Positions 44,374 through 52,654 of a DNA stretch of 64,000 nucleotides are shown piece after piece. Location of the stretch: NCBI GenBank assembly GCA_002359895.1, contig DEOB01000007.1:251-64250 (forward strand), given 5' to 3'. The DNA is from Stenotrophomonas sp. UBA2629 (lineage in GTDB: Bacteria > Pseudomonadota > Gammaproteobacteria > Xanthomonadales > Xanthomonadaceae). Numbering within the stretch: the first letter of the stretch is position 1; the number at the start of each line of letters is the position of its first letter. The notes under the pieces are model-generated. The model was not told where the DNA came from. It worked only from the letters and a program-made list of their open reading frames with translations, and searched no databases. Both the position numbers and the translations under genes were made by a program.

Positions 44374-44408
44374 CGCCGCGATTCCGATTGGAATCGCGGC
44401 GTTTTTTT
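44374..44408 (+). terminator. Strong Rho-independent terminator of secA
   Basis: CGCCGCGATTCC (44374-44385), loop GATT, GGAATCGCGGCG (44390-44401), then seven T (44402-44408). Confidence 0.93.
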
Positions 44409-44447
44409 GTTGGGGAGCCCCCCTCTCCCCAACCCCTCTCCCGCCAA

Positions 44448-44865
44448 GGGAGAGGGGCTCAGTGCGCGACACGTTGAAGCAACTTCTGCGGCTGCAGTTT
44501 TAAAGTTCCTCTGCCCACCGAGCGTCGCGTTCCGGCTTCTGTTCGCGACGGAGGCGGCAAGAGGGCGGCGAGTCTATGATTCGCAAATTGCCCAACGTCG
44601 TTCTGCGAAGGGAGAGGGGCTCAGTGCGCGACACGTTGAAGCAACTTCTGCGGCTGCAGTTTTAAAGCCCCTCTGCCCACCGAGCGTCGCGTTCCGGCTT
44701 CTGTTCGCGGCGGAGGCGGCAAGAGGGCGGCGAGTCTATGATTCGCAAATTGCTCAACGTCGTTCTGCGAAGGGAGAGGGGCTCAGTGGGCTGCCCATTT
44801 AAGCAGTTTCCGCAGCTGCACCCTCAAAGCCCCTCTCCCCTCGCGGGCGAGGGGGTGGGGAAAGG
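44448..44865. repeat. 162-bp tandem repeat (two full copies and one partial)
   Basis: Copies start at 44448, 44610 and 44772, each with GGGAGAGGGGCTCAGTG. Copies one and two are nearly identical over 162 bp; the third diverges after about 20 bases but keeps similarity to about 44830. The block is flanked by CCCCTCTCCC-rich inverted segments (44420-44458 and about 44830-44865), like MITE-type or dispersed xanthomonad repeats. 162 is divisible by 3, so one frame stays open across it, but its residues look non-coding. No insertion sequence gene is present. Confidence 0.85.
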
Positions 44866-44959
44866 CGGGCTTCGAGCACCCAATGTAGAAAAGCCGGCAC
44901 GTGGTTCTCGTCTGCAGAACCCGTTGCGCGCATGCCCAGGTTTTCGGCATTCTCAGCCC

Positions 44960-45910
44960 ATGAATTCCCCTTTACGTTCCATCCATGTCGTAGCCGCCGT
45001 CATCACCGACGCGCGTGGCCGCATCCTGCTCAATCGACGCACCGGCGACAGCGACATGGCCGGGCTGTGGGAATTCCCGGGCGGTAAGCGCGAGCCCGGC
45101 GAAACCTCTGAGCAGGCTCTGGCCCGCGAGCTGCACGAAGAGCTTGGCATCGAGGCGGAGATCGGCGAATGGCTGATGGATGTGCCGCAGCTTTATCCAG
45201 ACAAACGCTTGCGGCTGGAAGTGCGCATGGTGCGCCAATGGAAAGGTTCGGCACGTGGCCGTGAAGGCCAAGCCATCACCTGGGTGGCGCCCGACAAGCT
45301 CTCGCGCTATTCGATGCCGCCGGCCGACCTGCCCGTGGTATCGGCGCTGCGCCAGCCCGATCGGTATCTGGTCACGCCGGAGCCGGTGCAGGGAGCCGAA
45401 GCATGGTTGGATGGCATCGGCGCAGCCGTTGACGCCGGCATCCGTCGTATTCACCTGCGCACGCCGCAGTCCGTTGATCGCGAGACGTTGGCGCGTAGCG
45501 CGGTGGAGCGTTTTGCCTCGCAGGTGGACGTGCTGCTAAGCCGTGACATCGGCTTGGCGAAAGAGCTCGGCGTTGGCGTGCATCTGGGAGGTGAACAGTT
45601 GCTGGCACTTTCCGCGCGGCCGTTGCCGGAATCACAAAGGGTGGCGGCCTCGTGCCACGACCTGGCGCAGCTGCAGGCCGCGCAGCGGCTGGGCTGCGAT
45701 TTTGTGGTGTTGGGGCCGGTGCAGGCTACCACCACGCATCCGGGGGCCGCGGCATTGGGCTGGGAGGCATTTGTTGAGCTGCGGGAGCAGGTGTCGCTGC
45801 CGATCTACGCCATCGGTGGCATGGCTGCTGCGGATATCGAAACCGCACGTCGGCATGGCGCACAGGGCATCGCTGCGATCCGCGCGTTGTGGCCTGCGCC
45901 TACAGCGTGA
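44960..45910 (+). CDS. Nudix hydrolase (MutT-like) fused to ThiE-like domain
   Basis: A 316-residue fusion. Residues about 1-130 are a MutT-type Nudix domain; the Nudix box GGKREPGETSEQALARELHEELG (about 37-59) has all conserved Gly/Glu/Arg positions. MutT removes oxidised dGTP. From about 135 a TIM-barrel like thiamine-phosphate synthase follows: RIHLRTPQSVDRETL, LGVGVHLGGEQLLAL, CHDLAQLQAAQRLGCDFVVLGPVQ, and YAIGGMAAADIETARRHGAQGIAAI. Such fusions are known in gammaproteobacteria; whether the ThiE half is active is doubtful. ATG 44960 chosen by homology. It overlaps the convergent gene at 45900 by 11 bases. Confidence 0.92.
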   Translation: MNSPLRSIHVVAAVITDARGRILLNRRTGDSDMAGLWEFPGGKREPGETSEQALARELHEELGIEAEIGEWLMDVPQLYPDKRLRLEVRMVRQWKGSARGREGQAITWVAPDKLSRYSMPPADLPVVSALRQPDRYLVTPEPVQGAEAWLDGIGAAVDAGIRRIHLRTPQSVDRETLARSAVERFASQVDVLLSRDIGLAKELGVGVHLGGEQLLALSARPLPESQRVAASCHDLAQLQAAQRLGCDFVVLGPVQATTTHPGAAALGWEAFVELREQVSLPIYAIGGMAAADIETARRHGAQGIAAIRALWPAPTA

Positions 45911-46508
45911 TCCAGAAGCAGTTGTACTGACGCCGCAGCCGCAACACGGTGCGCGTCGGTGTGCTGCTGCGCGGCAGGGTCTGCTCCAACCGCAACGCCA
46001 CCGGACGGCGCGGTGCCGCAGCGGCAATCGGGGGCCGTGGGGCCGTATCGCTTTGGGTGGGATCTACCGGGCTGCCATCGGCATAAGTGAAAGGCTCGGT
46101 CGGTGCAGGCTCATAGGCGGCAACCTCCGGAAACACCGGCGCGATATCCAGCAACGGGCGTTCAACGATTTCCTGCAGACGGTCCATCACCTGGGTCGCT
46201 GCCGTATTCGACAACCCGTTCCACAGGTAGATGCTGGAAAGACGATTGGCATCGCGCGCCTGCGCGGCGGATTGAATCTGCCCGACAAGCTCGCTGAGGC
46301 GGCGCGCGCAGCTGTCACGATAGAGCCCGCTGCCGCCGGCCGGGCGGGCCGGCAAAAGCCGTGCGCGGGCGCCCATGACGTCGCAGGGTTTGTCGCCATA
46401 AACGGTTTGGCCCTGCGCGTTGGTGCAGCGGTTGACCTGCTGCGCGCGCGCGTTGAACGCCAGCACGGCAAGACAGGAGGACAACAACAGCAGTAATACG
46501 GTTCGCAT
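45900..46508 (-). CDS. Secreted protein with DUF4124-like N-terminus
   Basis: A 202-residue protein with a signal peptide (MRTVLLLLLSSCLAVLAFNARAQ, cleavage near 23) and then QVNRCTNAQGQTVYGDKPCD, the short beta-rich motif typical of DUF4124 proteins (a Tyr/Pro-rich repeat with two Cys). The middle is helical (ARRLSELVGQIQSAAQARDANRL) and the C-terminus is Pro/Arg rich, ending QYNCFWITL. Function unknown; probably periplasmic. It lies 57 bp downstream of metF in the same orientation and its last 11 bases overlap the end of the Nudix gene. Confidence 0.7.
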   Translation of the reverse strand: MRTVLLLLLSSCLAVLAFNARAQQVNRCTNAQGQTVYGDKPCDVMGARARLLPARPAGGSGLYRDSCARRLSELVGQIQSAAQARDANRLSSIYLWNGLSNTAATQVMDRLQEIVERPLLDIAPVFPEVAAYEPAPTEPFTYADGSPVDPTQSDTAPRPPIAAAAPRRPVALRLEQTLPRSSTPTRTVLRLRRQYNCFWITL

Positions 46509-46565
46509 CGCCCAAGCGTAGCGGCTGCCGTGGTTTGCCGGAAGTGACGACGGTGCGGTTATCGA

Positions 46566-47396
46566 TCAGGCGCTGCGCAGGCGCTGCAATACCGCGTGGG
46601 TCGGCTTGGCCAGATTCAGCGTGTAGAAGTGCAGGGAAGGCGCGCCGCCGGCAATCAACCGCTCACACAGCGTGGCCACCACGTCGGCGCCGAATGCGCG
46701 CACCGATTCGGCATCGTCACCAAAGGCCTGCATGCGCTTGCTGATCCAGCGCGGAATCTCGGCGCCGCATTGTTCGGAAAAACGCCGCAGCTGGCTGAAG
46801 TTGGAAATGGGCATCACGCCGGGAATGATCGGCACCTCAACACCGAGCTTGCGCACGGCATCGACAAAGTGGAAGTACGCGTCAGCGTTGTAGAAGTACT
46901 GGGTGATGGCGGCATCGGCGCCGGCATCGATCTTGGTTTTGAAGTGGCGAAGGTCGGCCAAGGCATCGTTGGCCTGCGGGTGTGTCTCTGGATAGGCGCC
47001 CACTTCAATGCGGAAAGCATCGCCATGCTCGGCACGGATGAAGGCGATCAGCTCGGAGGCATAGCGCAGGTCACCGGGGAAGCCCATGCCCGAGGGCAGG
47101 TCACCGCGCAGGGCCACCAGCCGTTTCACGCCGATGGCGCGGTACAGCTTGAGCAGCTCGCGGATTTCCTCGCGGGTACCGCCGACACACGACAGATGCG
47201 GCGCCGCCTGCAGGCCGTGGTGTTGGTTGAGATGGCGCACGGTCTCGGAGGTATAGCTTAAGGTGGAACCACCCGCACCAAACGTGCACGACACGTATTC
47301 CGGCGCGTACACCTTGAGTTTGGCAGCGGTGCGGTCCAGCTGCGCGCGCTGGTCGTCGGTCTTGGGTGGGTAGAACTCAAAGCTGATCGCGGTCAT
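46566..47396 (-). CDS. metF: 5,10-methylenetetrahydrofolate reductase
   Basis: FAD enzyme reducing methylene-THF to methyl-THF for methionine synthesis; it works with glyA-derived one-carbon units. Family motifs: ISFEFYPPKTDDQ at the start (catalytic Glu), YVSCTFGAGGST, HLSCVGGTREEI, LVALRGDLPSG, AITQYFYNADAYF and IIPGVMPISN. ATG 47396 gives 276 residues. An upstream in-frame ATG (47429) has a better ribosome site (GGAGAG), but it overlaps a TATAAT box (47428-47433), so it would precede the transcript start if that box is used. Confidence 0.94.
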   Translation of the reverse strand: MTAISFEFYPPKTDDQRAQLDRTAAKLKVYAPEYVSCTFGAGGSTLSYTSETVRHLNQHHGLQAAPHLSCVGGTREEIRELLKLYRAIGVKRLVALRGDLPSGMGFPGDLRYASELIAFIRAEHGDAFRIEVGAYPETHPQANDALADLRHFKTKIDAGADAAITQYFYNADAYFHFVDAVRKLGVEVPIIPGVMPISNFSQLRRFSEQCGAEIPRWISKRMQAFGDDAESVRAFGADVVATLCERLIAGGAPSLHFYTLNLAKPTHAVLQRLRSA

Positions 47397-47427
47397 GGCA
47401 GGCGCCGTGCATTGCAGGATGCTCGGC

Positions 47428-47433
47428 ATTATA
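47428..47433 (-). promoter_or_regulatory. Possible -10 box of metF
   Basis: Perfect TATAAT on the minus strand, overlapping the alternative ATG at 47429. TTGCAC 19 bp upstream is a poor-spaced -35. No SAH or SAM riboswitch is evident upstream. Confidence 0.45.
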
Positions 47434-47676
47434 TCTCTCCATCAAGATGGATGTGCAATGGTTTCAGGCGAGACGGCGGTTGGCCGGCGCACAGGGCGCC
47501 AAAAGCCATCTGTGGTAGGCAGCCGCGTCAGCGTGTGAGGCCAGTGGCAATGACGTGCCGCGTTGGTTTGTGGTCGATGGCGATGCGTGGCTGCGTTTGA
47601 TGTGCCGCACGCACCGGCCACTCCCATGGTGGCAGCCGATCACCGACAATGCGCGCAGCCTTTAAACGATATCGCC

Positions 47677-48231
47677 ATGTCCATCCATCTCACCTCGTTT
47701 GCCCGCACCCGTCTGTTTCCGCGTGTTCCGCGCCCCAACACCATCCAGGATTGCAGTGCCGAGCAGTTCGAGCAGTACTTGAACGAACATGCGCCAGACA
47801 AGGTGATTGATGGCTACGCGCCGTTCTGCAAATTGTTTGTATACCGCAACTGGACCCGCACGCGCTGCCTGACGGTTCCAGTCACTGACGACAATCGCCA
47901 TCTGCTGCGCTCGGCCTATGAAGCGCGCACGCGCGAAGAACTGCCGGTGTTGGTGCGCTGGTTTGAAGGCGTGGAGTCACCGGTGGCCGACTATCTGGTG
48001 GTCATCATGTACAGCCAGGAACAGTTGGAAAAAGAAGGTTCGCGCATTGATGCGCAATGGGGTGTGGTGGGCTGCCTGTACACCGCCGCGCCGGAAGAAA
48101 TTCCGATGGCACCCATCACCATGATGCGCAATGCGCTGGGTGTGGAGGAGGGCGGCTCGGGCGTGCCGATGGATCGCGATGCTTATCGGCGTGCGGTGAC
48201 GTTCTGGGAAAACAACGCCAACTGGCGATGA
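47677..48231 (+). CDS. DUF3228 family protein
   Basis: A 184-residue cytosolic-looking protein of the DUF3228 family: SFARTRLFPRVPRPNTIQDC at the start, PFCKLFVYRNWTRTRCLTVP, YLVVIMYSQEQLEKEGS and WGVVGCLYTAAPEEIPMAPITMMRNALG. No catalytic motif is recognised. ATG 47677 gives the family-like start. Its stop overlaps the ATG of the next membrane protein (ATGA), so the two are probably one transcript. Confidence 0.8.
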   Translation: MSIHLTSFARTRLFPRVPRPNTIQDCSAEQFEQYLNEHAPDKVIDGYAPFCKLFVYRNWTRTRCLTVPVTDDNRHLLRSAYEARTREELPVLVRWFEGVESPVADYLVVIMYSQEQLEKEGSRIDAQWGVVGCLYTAAPEEIPMAPITMMRNALGVEEGGSGVPMDRDAYRRAVTFWENNANWR

Positions 48232-48665
48232 GCGCACGTATGTCTGCCCGGCACAAATCTCTGGCATTCGGCTTCAGCCGGGTGCATGCCCTGCTGGCTG
48301 TGATGGTGTTCGCGGTGGAAGTGGTCATCGCCACTCAGCTGTCGCATGTCTCCTGGATACGCGCCTATCTGGGGGATGTGCTCGTGGTTGTGCTGATCTA
48401 TGCAGCGGTGCGCAGCGTGTTGCGCGTCAACGACTACGCACTGCTGCTGGCAGTGTTCGTGTTCGCCTGCTCCATTGAAGTGATGCAACACTTTCATATG
48501 GCCGAGCGCTTGGGCTTCGTGCGTGGCGATGTGATGTACACGGTGATTGGCAACACGTTTTCGTGGGGCGATATCGCCTGCTATGCCGTAGGCTGCGCAA
48601 CCACCGCGTTGCTTGTGCTTGCAAAAAGCATGCTGTTTTCAGCGCAGCGGCAAAAGGTTGGCTAA
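48228..48665 (+). CDS. DUF2809 family membrane protein
   Basis: A 145-residue integral membrane protein with about four hydrophobic helices (VHALLAVMVFAVEVVIA, YLGDVLVVVLIYAAVRSV, LLLAVFVFACSIEVMQ, IACYAVGCATTALLVL). The RAYLGDVLVV and IEVMQ segments match the DUF2809 pattern, a family of small inner-membrane proteins of unknown role. It overlaps the DUF3228 stop by 4 bases. No terminator is evident; an AGGCAT-CA-ATGCCT hairpin lies near 48769. Confidence 0.78.
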   Translation: MSARMSARHKSLAFGFSRVHALLAVMVFAVEVVIATQLSHVSWIRAYLGDVLVVVLIYAAVRSVLRVNDYALLLAVFVFACSIEVMQHFHMAERLGFVRGDVMYTVIGNTFSWGDIACYAVGCATTALLVLAKSMLFSAQRQKVG

Positions 48666-48954
48666 TCGTTGCATGCACATCGATGAATGCGCGCAGGCAT
48701 GATCTTTAGGTGGTCTTAACGCCCGCCTGCGTAAGATAAGTGGGCTCAGTACCTCACGCGCTTCGCGCAGGCATCAATGCCTGGGTACTTGGACAGCTGG
48801 CTCTCGCCTTTCCAGGCTCTGTTCCTGGTTCTTTCTGTCCCCGACCATTCCTGCGGCAATGCTGTGGGTCATTCACATGCGCGCATTGCGGCCTGCGCTG
48901 GTTTCAGTGTTCCAGGCCTTGCGTGCATCCCAAAAGAGGGAGGACAAATCCTGC
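48666..48954 (+). other. Leader region of the ProP-like gene
   Basis: About 290 bp with no gene. It has a possible -10 (TAAGAT near 48734) and GGGAGGAC about 11 bases before the ATG. An open frame reaches back to 48859, but its residues are unlike ProP. Confidence 0.35.
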
Positions 48955-50484
48955 ATGTCTACAGGTGAATCCGCTATTCGTAATGAACCGCTGCAGATTG
49001 GTGACATCACCGTCATCGACAAGGGCAGAGTCAAAAAAGCCGTCACCGCCGCTGCGCTTGGTAACGCAATGGAGTGGTTCGATTTTGGTGTTTACGGCTT
49101 TGTTGCCTATGCCCTTGGCAAGGTTTTCTTTCCCGATGCCTCGCCCAGCGTGCAGACCATCGCAGCGTTGGCTACGTTCTCGGTGCCGTTCCTCGTCCGC
49201 CCGCTGGGAGGTGTTTTCTTCGGCGTGATGGGCGATAAATTCGGCAGGCAGAAAGTGCTGTCGGCCACCATCATCCTGATGGCGATCAGCACGTTCTGCA
49301 TCGGTTTGATTCCATCGTATGACAGCATCGGCATTCTTGCGCCGATTCTGTTGCTGGTCTGCAAATTGGTGCAGGGCTTTTCGGTGGGTGGTGAGTACAC
49401 CGGCGCGGCGGTGTTCGTGGCCGAGTTTGCGCCAGACCGCAAACGCGGCTTTCTCAGCAGCTGGTTGGACTTCGGTTCCATTGCCGGCTTCGTGCTGGGC
49501 GCGGGTGTTGTCGTTGTATTGAGCAGCATCCTGGGTGAGGCACGCTTTCTGGAATGGGGTTGGCGCGTGCCGTTTTTCCTGGCCGCTCCGCTCGGCCTGA
49601 TTGGCCTGTATCTGCGTCATGCGGCGGAGGAAACGCCCGCATTCACCGAGCAGCTGGAACGCATGGAGAAGGAAGACCAGGACGCGGTTGGCAGTGCTCC
49701 GCGCATCTCTTTCATGGAGATAGCATTCAAGTACTGGCGTTCGTTGCTGGTGTGCGTGGGCATCGTGCTGGTCACCAATGTGACCTATTACATGCTGCTG
49801 ACGTACATGCCCACCTATCTGTCGCACAACCTGCATTACTCCGAAGACCACGGTGTGCTCATCATCATCGTGGTGATGATCGGCATGTTGTTCGTGCAAC
49901 CGGTGGTGGGCTGGGCCAGTGACCGCATCGGCCGCAGGCCGTTCATTGCTGCCGGTAGCGCGGGCCTGTTGGTGACGGCGATTCCGGCCTTTCATCTGAT
50001 CAATAGTGGCAACATCGGGCTGATTTTTCTGGGCCTGCTGCTGTTGGCGGTGTTGTTGAACTGCCTGATCGGTGTGATGGCCTCGACCCTGCCGGCGATG
50101 TTTCCCACGCGCGTGCGTTACAGCGCGCTGGCAACGGCGTTCAACATTTCAGTGATCATCTGCGGCCTGACGCCGACCGCCGCAGCGTGGCTGGTGGAAG
50201 CCACCGGCAACCTGATGATGCCGGCGTATTACCTGATGGTGGTGGCCGTGGTGGGGTTGGCGACGGCTTGGCTGATGCATGAGACTGCCAATCGCCCGCT
50301 GCATGGTGATACGCCCAATGCGTCGAGCCGACGTGAGGCGCGCGAAATATTGCAGGAAAACTACGATCACATCGAAGCCAGCGTGGACGATCTTGATGTG
50401 CAGATTGATGGCCTGCAGGCCAAGATCAGCGACCTGCAGCTGCGCAAGCAGGCACTGGTCGACCGGCACCCCGATCTGGTGTGA
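48955..50484 (+). CDS. proP: MFS metabolite:proton symporter (ProP-type osmolyte transporter)
   Basis: A 509-residue inner-membrane transporter with 12 membrane segments and a C-terminal coiled coil, the domain plan of ProP (proline/glycine betaine uptake under osmotic stress; E. coli 500 residues). MHS-family motifs: ALGNAMEWFDFGVYGFVAYALG, GVMGDKFGRQKVL, QGFSVGGEYTGAAVFVAEF and GWASDRIGRRPFI. The tail from about 455 (REAREILQENYDHIEASVDDL onward) shows heptad spacing like the osmosensory coiled coil of ProP. Substrate is inferred from this architecture; related MHS carriers take dicarboxylates or ketoacids. Confidence 0.85.
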   Translation: MSTGESAIRNEPLQIGDITVIDKGRVKKAVTAAALGNAMEWFDFGVYGFVAYALGKVFFPDASPSVQTIAALATFSVPFLVRPLGGVFFGVMGDKFGRQKVLSATIILMAISTFCIGLIPSYDSIGILAPILLLVCKLVQGFSVGGEYTGAAVFVAEFAPDRKRGFLSSWLDFGSIAGFVLGAGVVVVLSSILGEARFLEWGWRVPFFLAAPLGLIGLYLRHAAEETPAFTEQLERMEKEDQDAVGSAPRISFMEIAFKYWRSLLVCVGIVLVTNVTYYMLLTYMPTYLSHNLHYSEDHGVLIIIVVMIGMLFVQPVVGWASDRIGRRPFIAAGSAGLLVTAIPAFHLINSGNIGLIFLGLLLLAVLLNCLIGVMASTLPAMFPTRVRYSALATAFNISVIICGLTPTAAAWLVEATGNLMMPAYYLMVVAVVGLATAWLMHETANRPLHGDTPNASSRREAREILQENYDHIEASVDDLDVQIDGLQAKISDLQLRKQALVDRHPDLV

Positions 50485-50500
50485 CGCATTGAACGCAGAA

Positions 50501-50525
50501 GCCCGCCTTGATGGCGGGCTTTTTT
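50501..50525 (+). terminator. Terminator of the ProP-like gene
   Basis: GCCCGCC (50501-50507), loop TTGAT, GGCGGGC (50513-50519), then six T. A classical terminator between convergent genes. Confidence 0.92.
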
Positions 50526-50580
50526 CATGGGCGGCGTGTGCTGTTGCGGCGCCGATGCCGGTTGATGGCGTCGAGCGGAT

Positions 50581-51579
50581 TCATGCCGCCGGTGACAGTG
50601 CCGGCGGCTCGCCTGCAATCAAGGCATCGAAGTAATCGCCGGTGAGGCGCAGCTGTGCGTCGGCACTTTCGGCAGCGTTGACCACCGCGCGGAATGCGGC
50701 GTTCTCGGGCCGGTCTTTGGCGTACCAACCCAAGTGCTTGCGGGCGATGCGCACGCCCTGCGGTTCGCCATAGAACGCGTGCAGGTCATTGAGATGGCCG
50801 AGCAGGATGTCGCGCACCTCCTGCAGTGACGGAGGCGGCAGCTGCTCGCCGGTGGCGAGGTAATGACCGATCTCGCGGAAGATCCATGGCCGGCCCTGTG
50901 CAGCGCGGCCGACCATGACCGCATCGGCGCCGGTGAGCTTGAGTACCTGTTCGGCCTTCTGCGGCGAATCAATGTCGCCGTTGGCGAGCACCGGAATGCG
51001 CAGCATCGCCTTGATGGCGGCGATGGTGTCGTACTCGGCCACGCCGGTGTAGTGCTGGTCGCGGGTGCGGCCGTGCACGGCAAGTGCGGCGATGCCGCTG
51101 TCTTCGGCGATGCGGGCGATGGCCGGTGCGTTACGCACATCGGCACACCAGCCGGTGCGGATCTTCAACGTGACCGGCACCGGCACGGCGTTGACCACGG
51201 CTTCAAGAATGCGCGCCACCAATGCCTCATCGCGCATCAATGCCGAGCCGGCCCATGCGTTGCACACCTTCTTGGCTGGGCAGCCCATGTTGATGTCGAT
51301 GATCTGCGCGCCGTGGTCCACGTTGTAGCGTGCTGCCTCGGCCAGCTGCTGCGGCTCGGTACCGGCGATCTGCACGCTGATCGGTGCCGGTTCACCTGCG
51401 TGGTCCATGCGGTGGATGGATTTGCGGGTGTTCCAGAAGCGCGGATCGCTGATGGTCATTTCCGATGCGGCCAAACCTGCGCCCAAGCGCTTGCACAGCT
51501 GCCGGAACGGTTTGTCGGTGACGCCCGCCATGGGGGCGAGCACCACGTTCGGGGCGATGGTGTAGGGGCCAATCTGCAT
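50581..51579 (-). CDS. dusB: tRNA-dihydrouridine synthase B
   Basis: FMN enzyme reducing specific uridines in the tRNA D-loop. 332 residues (E. coli DusB 321). Motifs: APMAGVTDKPFRQLC at the start (FMN binding), DINMGCPAKKVCNAWAGSALM with the GCP active-site region, VTLKIRTGW, VHGRTRDQHYTG, VLANGDIDSP and VMVGRAAQGRPWIF. The helical C-terminal domain contains RKHLGWYAKD. In E. coli dusB precedes fis; here fis is not adjacent. Confidence 0.94.
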   Translation of the reverse strand: MQIGPYTIAPNVVLAPMAGVTDKPFRQLCKRLGAGLAASEMTISDPRFWNTRKSIHRMDHAGEPAPISVQIAGTEPQQLAEAARYNVDHGAQIIDINMGCPAKKVCNAWAGSALMRDEALVARILEAVVNAVPVPVTLKIRTGWCADVRNAPAIARIAEDSGIAALAVHGRTRDQHYTGVAEYDTIAAIKAMLRIPVLANGDIDSPQKAEQVLKLTGADAVMVGRAAQGRPWIFREIGHYLATGEQLPPPSLQEVRDILLGHLNDLHAFYGEPQGVRIARKHLGWYAKDRPENAAFRAVVNAAESADAQLRLTGDYFDALIAGEPPALSPAA

Positions 51580-51624
51580 GCGGCGTATTGTAGTTGCGTG
51601 GTGCCACGGCGGTGGCTGAACGGC

Positions 51625-51650
51625 ATGACGGCCCGTTTCCGGGCCGTCAT
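51625..51650 (-). terminator. Terminator of the nucleoside-ribokinase operon
   Basis: ATGACGGCCCG (51625-51635), loop TTTC, CGGGCCGTCAT (51640-51650), a perfect 11-bp stem 24 bp past the ribokinase stop; no T-run follows on the minus strand. Confidence 0.65.
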
Positions 51651-51673
51651 GGGGTTTGCGATGTTGGCCGAAC

Positions 51674-52624
51674 TCAGGCCTCGGCCGGCGTCATCCGTGG
51701 CATCGAGACCGCCGCGCCTTCCTGCTCGGTGGAACGGGCGGCGTACTGATTGGCAAAGCGAACGTGCTTGATGAAGGTCGCGTCCGGGGCATAGGCCAGC
51801 GAGGCCGCCAGCGCACCGTTGAACGCATCGCCCGCACCGGTGGTATCCACCACCTGCACCGACTCGGCGGCCACGCGGTAGTACGGCTGGCTGTCGCCAC
51901 GCAGCTTGTCTTCGTCGTGCGAGACGAACACGCCCACTGCGCCCAGCGTCACCACCACGGTGTTGCCCGACAGCTTGCGGCACAGCGCGTGGAGGCTGGC
52001 GCCGTCCAGCGCGGCCACGTCGTCGGCTTCCAGGCGCTCACCCACATGGCGGCCGAGCAGGGCGGCGAACTCGGTCTCGTTGGGGGTGAGCACGTCGGCC
52101 AGCTTGAGCAGGCTGATGGTGGACGGGGCATTGGCCGGGGCGGCATTGAGCATGGTCAGCACGCCGGCTTCGCGGGCCTGGCACAGCGCTGCCTCGATCG
52201 ATTCCACCGGCGATTCCAGCTGTGCCAGCAGCACCTTGGCGTTGCCGATAAGGGCCGCGTTGGCAGCCATGAACTCCGTGCTCAGCGAGGCGTTTGCACC
52301 GGCGCCGATCACGATGGAGTTGCGGCCGCGGCCATCGACGTAGATGCCCGCCGTGCCGGTCGGCTCGCTGCTGGCTTCTGCCACCAGCGCGAGGCCGTCG
52401 GCAGCGGCCAGCTGGCGTGCCAGCTGACCCCCTGCATCATCGCCCAAGGCGCAGACGAAGCTGACCTCGGCACCGGCACGGCGCGCGGCCACGGCCTGAT
52501 TGAAACCCTTGCCACCGGGGCCGGTGCTGTAGCGCCCGGCAATGGTCGCCCCTGGCGCGGGCAGGGCATCGCAGCGCCAGACATGGTCGACATTGAAAGA
52601 ACCGGCAACGACAACAGAACTCAT
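51674..52624 (-). CDS. rbsK: Ribokinase (PfkB family)
   Basis: Phosphorylates ribose to ribose 5-phosphate. 316 residues (E. coli 309). GSFNVDHVWR at the start, the substrate Gly pair in TGPGGKGFNQAVAARRAG (about 34-51), NSIVIGAGAN, LTPNETEFAALLG and the anion-hole/catalytic DTTGAGDAFNGALAA (about 259-273) match ribokinases closely. It lies 30 bp downstream of a nucleoside transporter gene in the same orientation, so the ribose probably comes from imported nucleosides cleaved by a hydrolase or phosphorylase encoded elsewhere. Confidence 0.9.
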   Translation of the reverse strand: MSSVVVAGSFNVDHVWRCDALPAPGATIAGRYSTGPGGKGFNQAVAARRAGAEVSFVCALGDDAGGQLARQLAAADGLALVAEASSEPTGTAGIYVDGRGRNSIVIGAGANASLSTEFMAANAALIGNAKVLLAQLESPVESIEAALCQAREAGVLTMLNAAPANAPSTISLLKLADVLTPNETEFAALLGRHVGERLEADDVAALDGASLHALCRKLSGNTVVVTLGAVGVFVSHDEDKLRGDSQPYYRVAAESVQVVDTTGAGDAFNGALAASLAYAPDATFIKHVRFANQYAARSTEQEGAAVSMPRMTPAEA

Positions 52625-52654
52625 GGAATCTACGTCTCTAAGGTGGCTGACGAA

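Noticed and set aside
44407..44802. 131-codon frame across the tandem repeat
   Set aside because: It is open because the repeat unit is a multiple of three; the peptide repeats itself and resembles no protein family.
44448..44865. CRISPR array
   Set aside because: Units are 162 bp head-to-tail with no short repeat-spacer pattern and no cas genes nearby.
47430..47560. SAH or SAM riboswitch upstream of metF
   Set aside because: None of the conserved aptamer blocks could be found on the minus strand.
48859..48954. N-terminal extension of the ProP-like protein
   Set aside because: The open frame upstream of ATG 48955 is unlike the family and there is a ribosome site before 48955.
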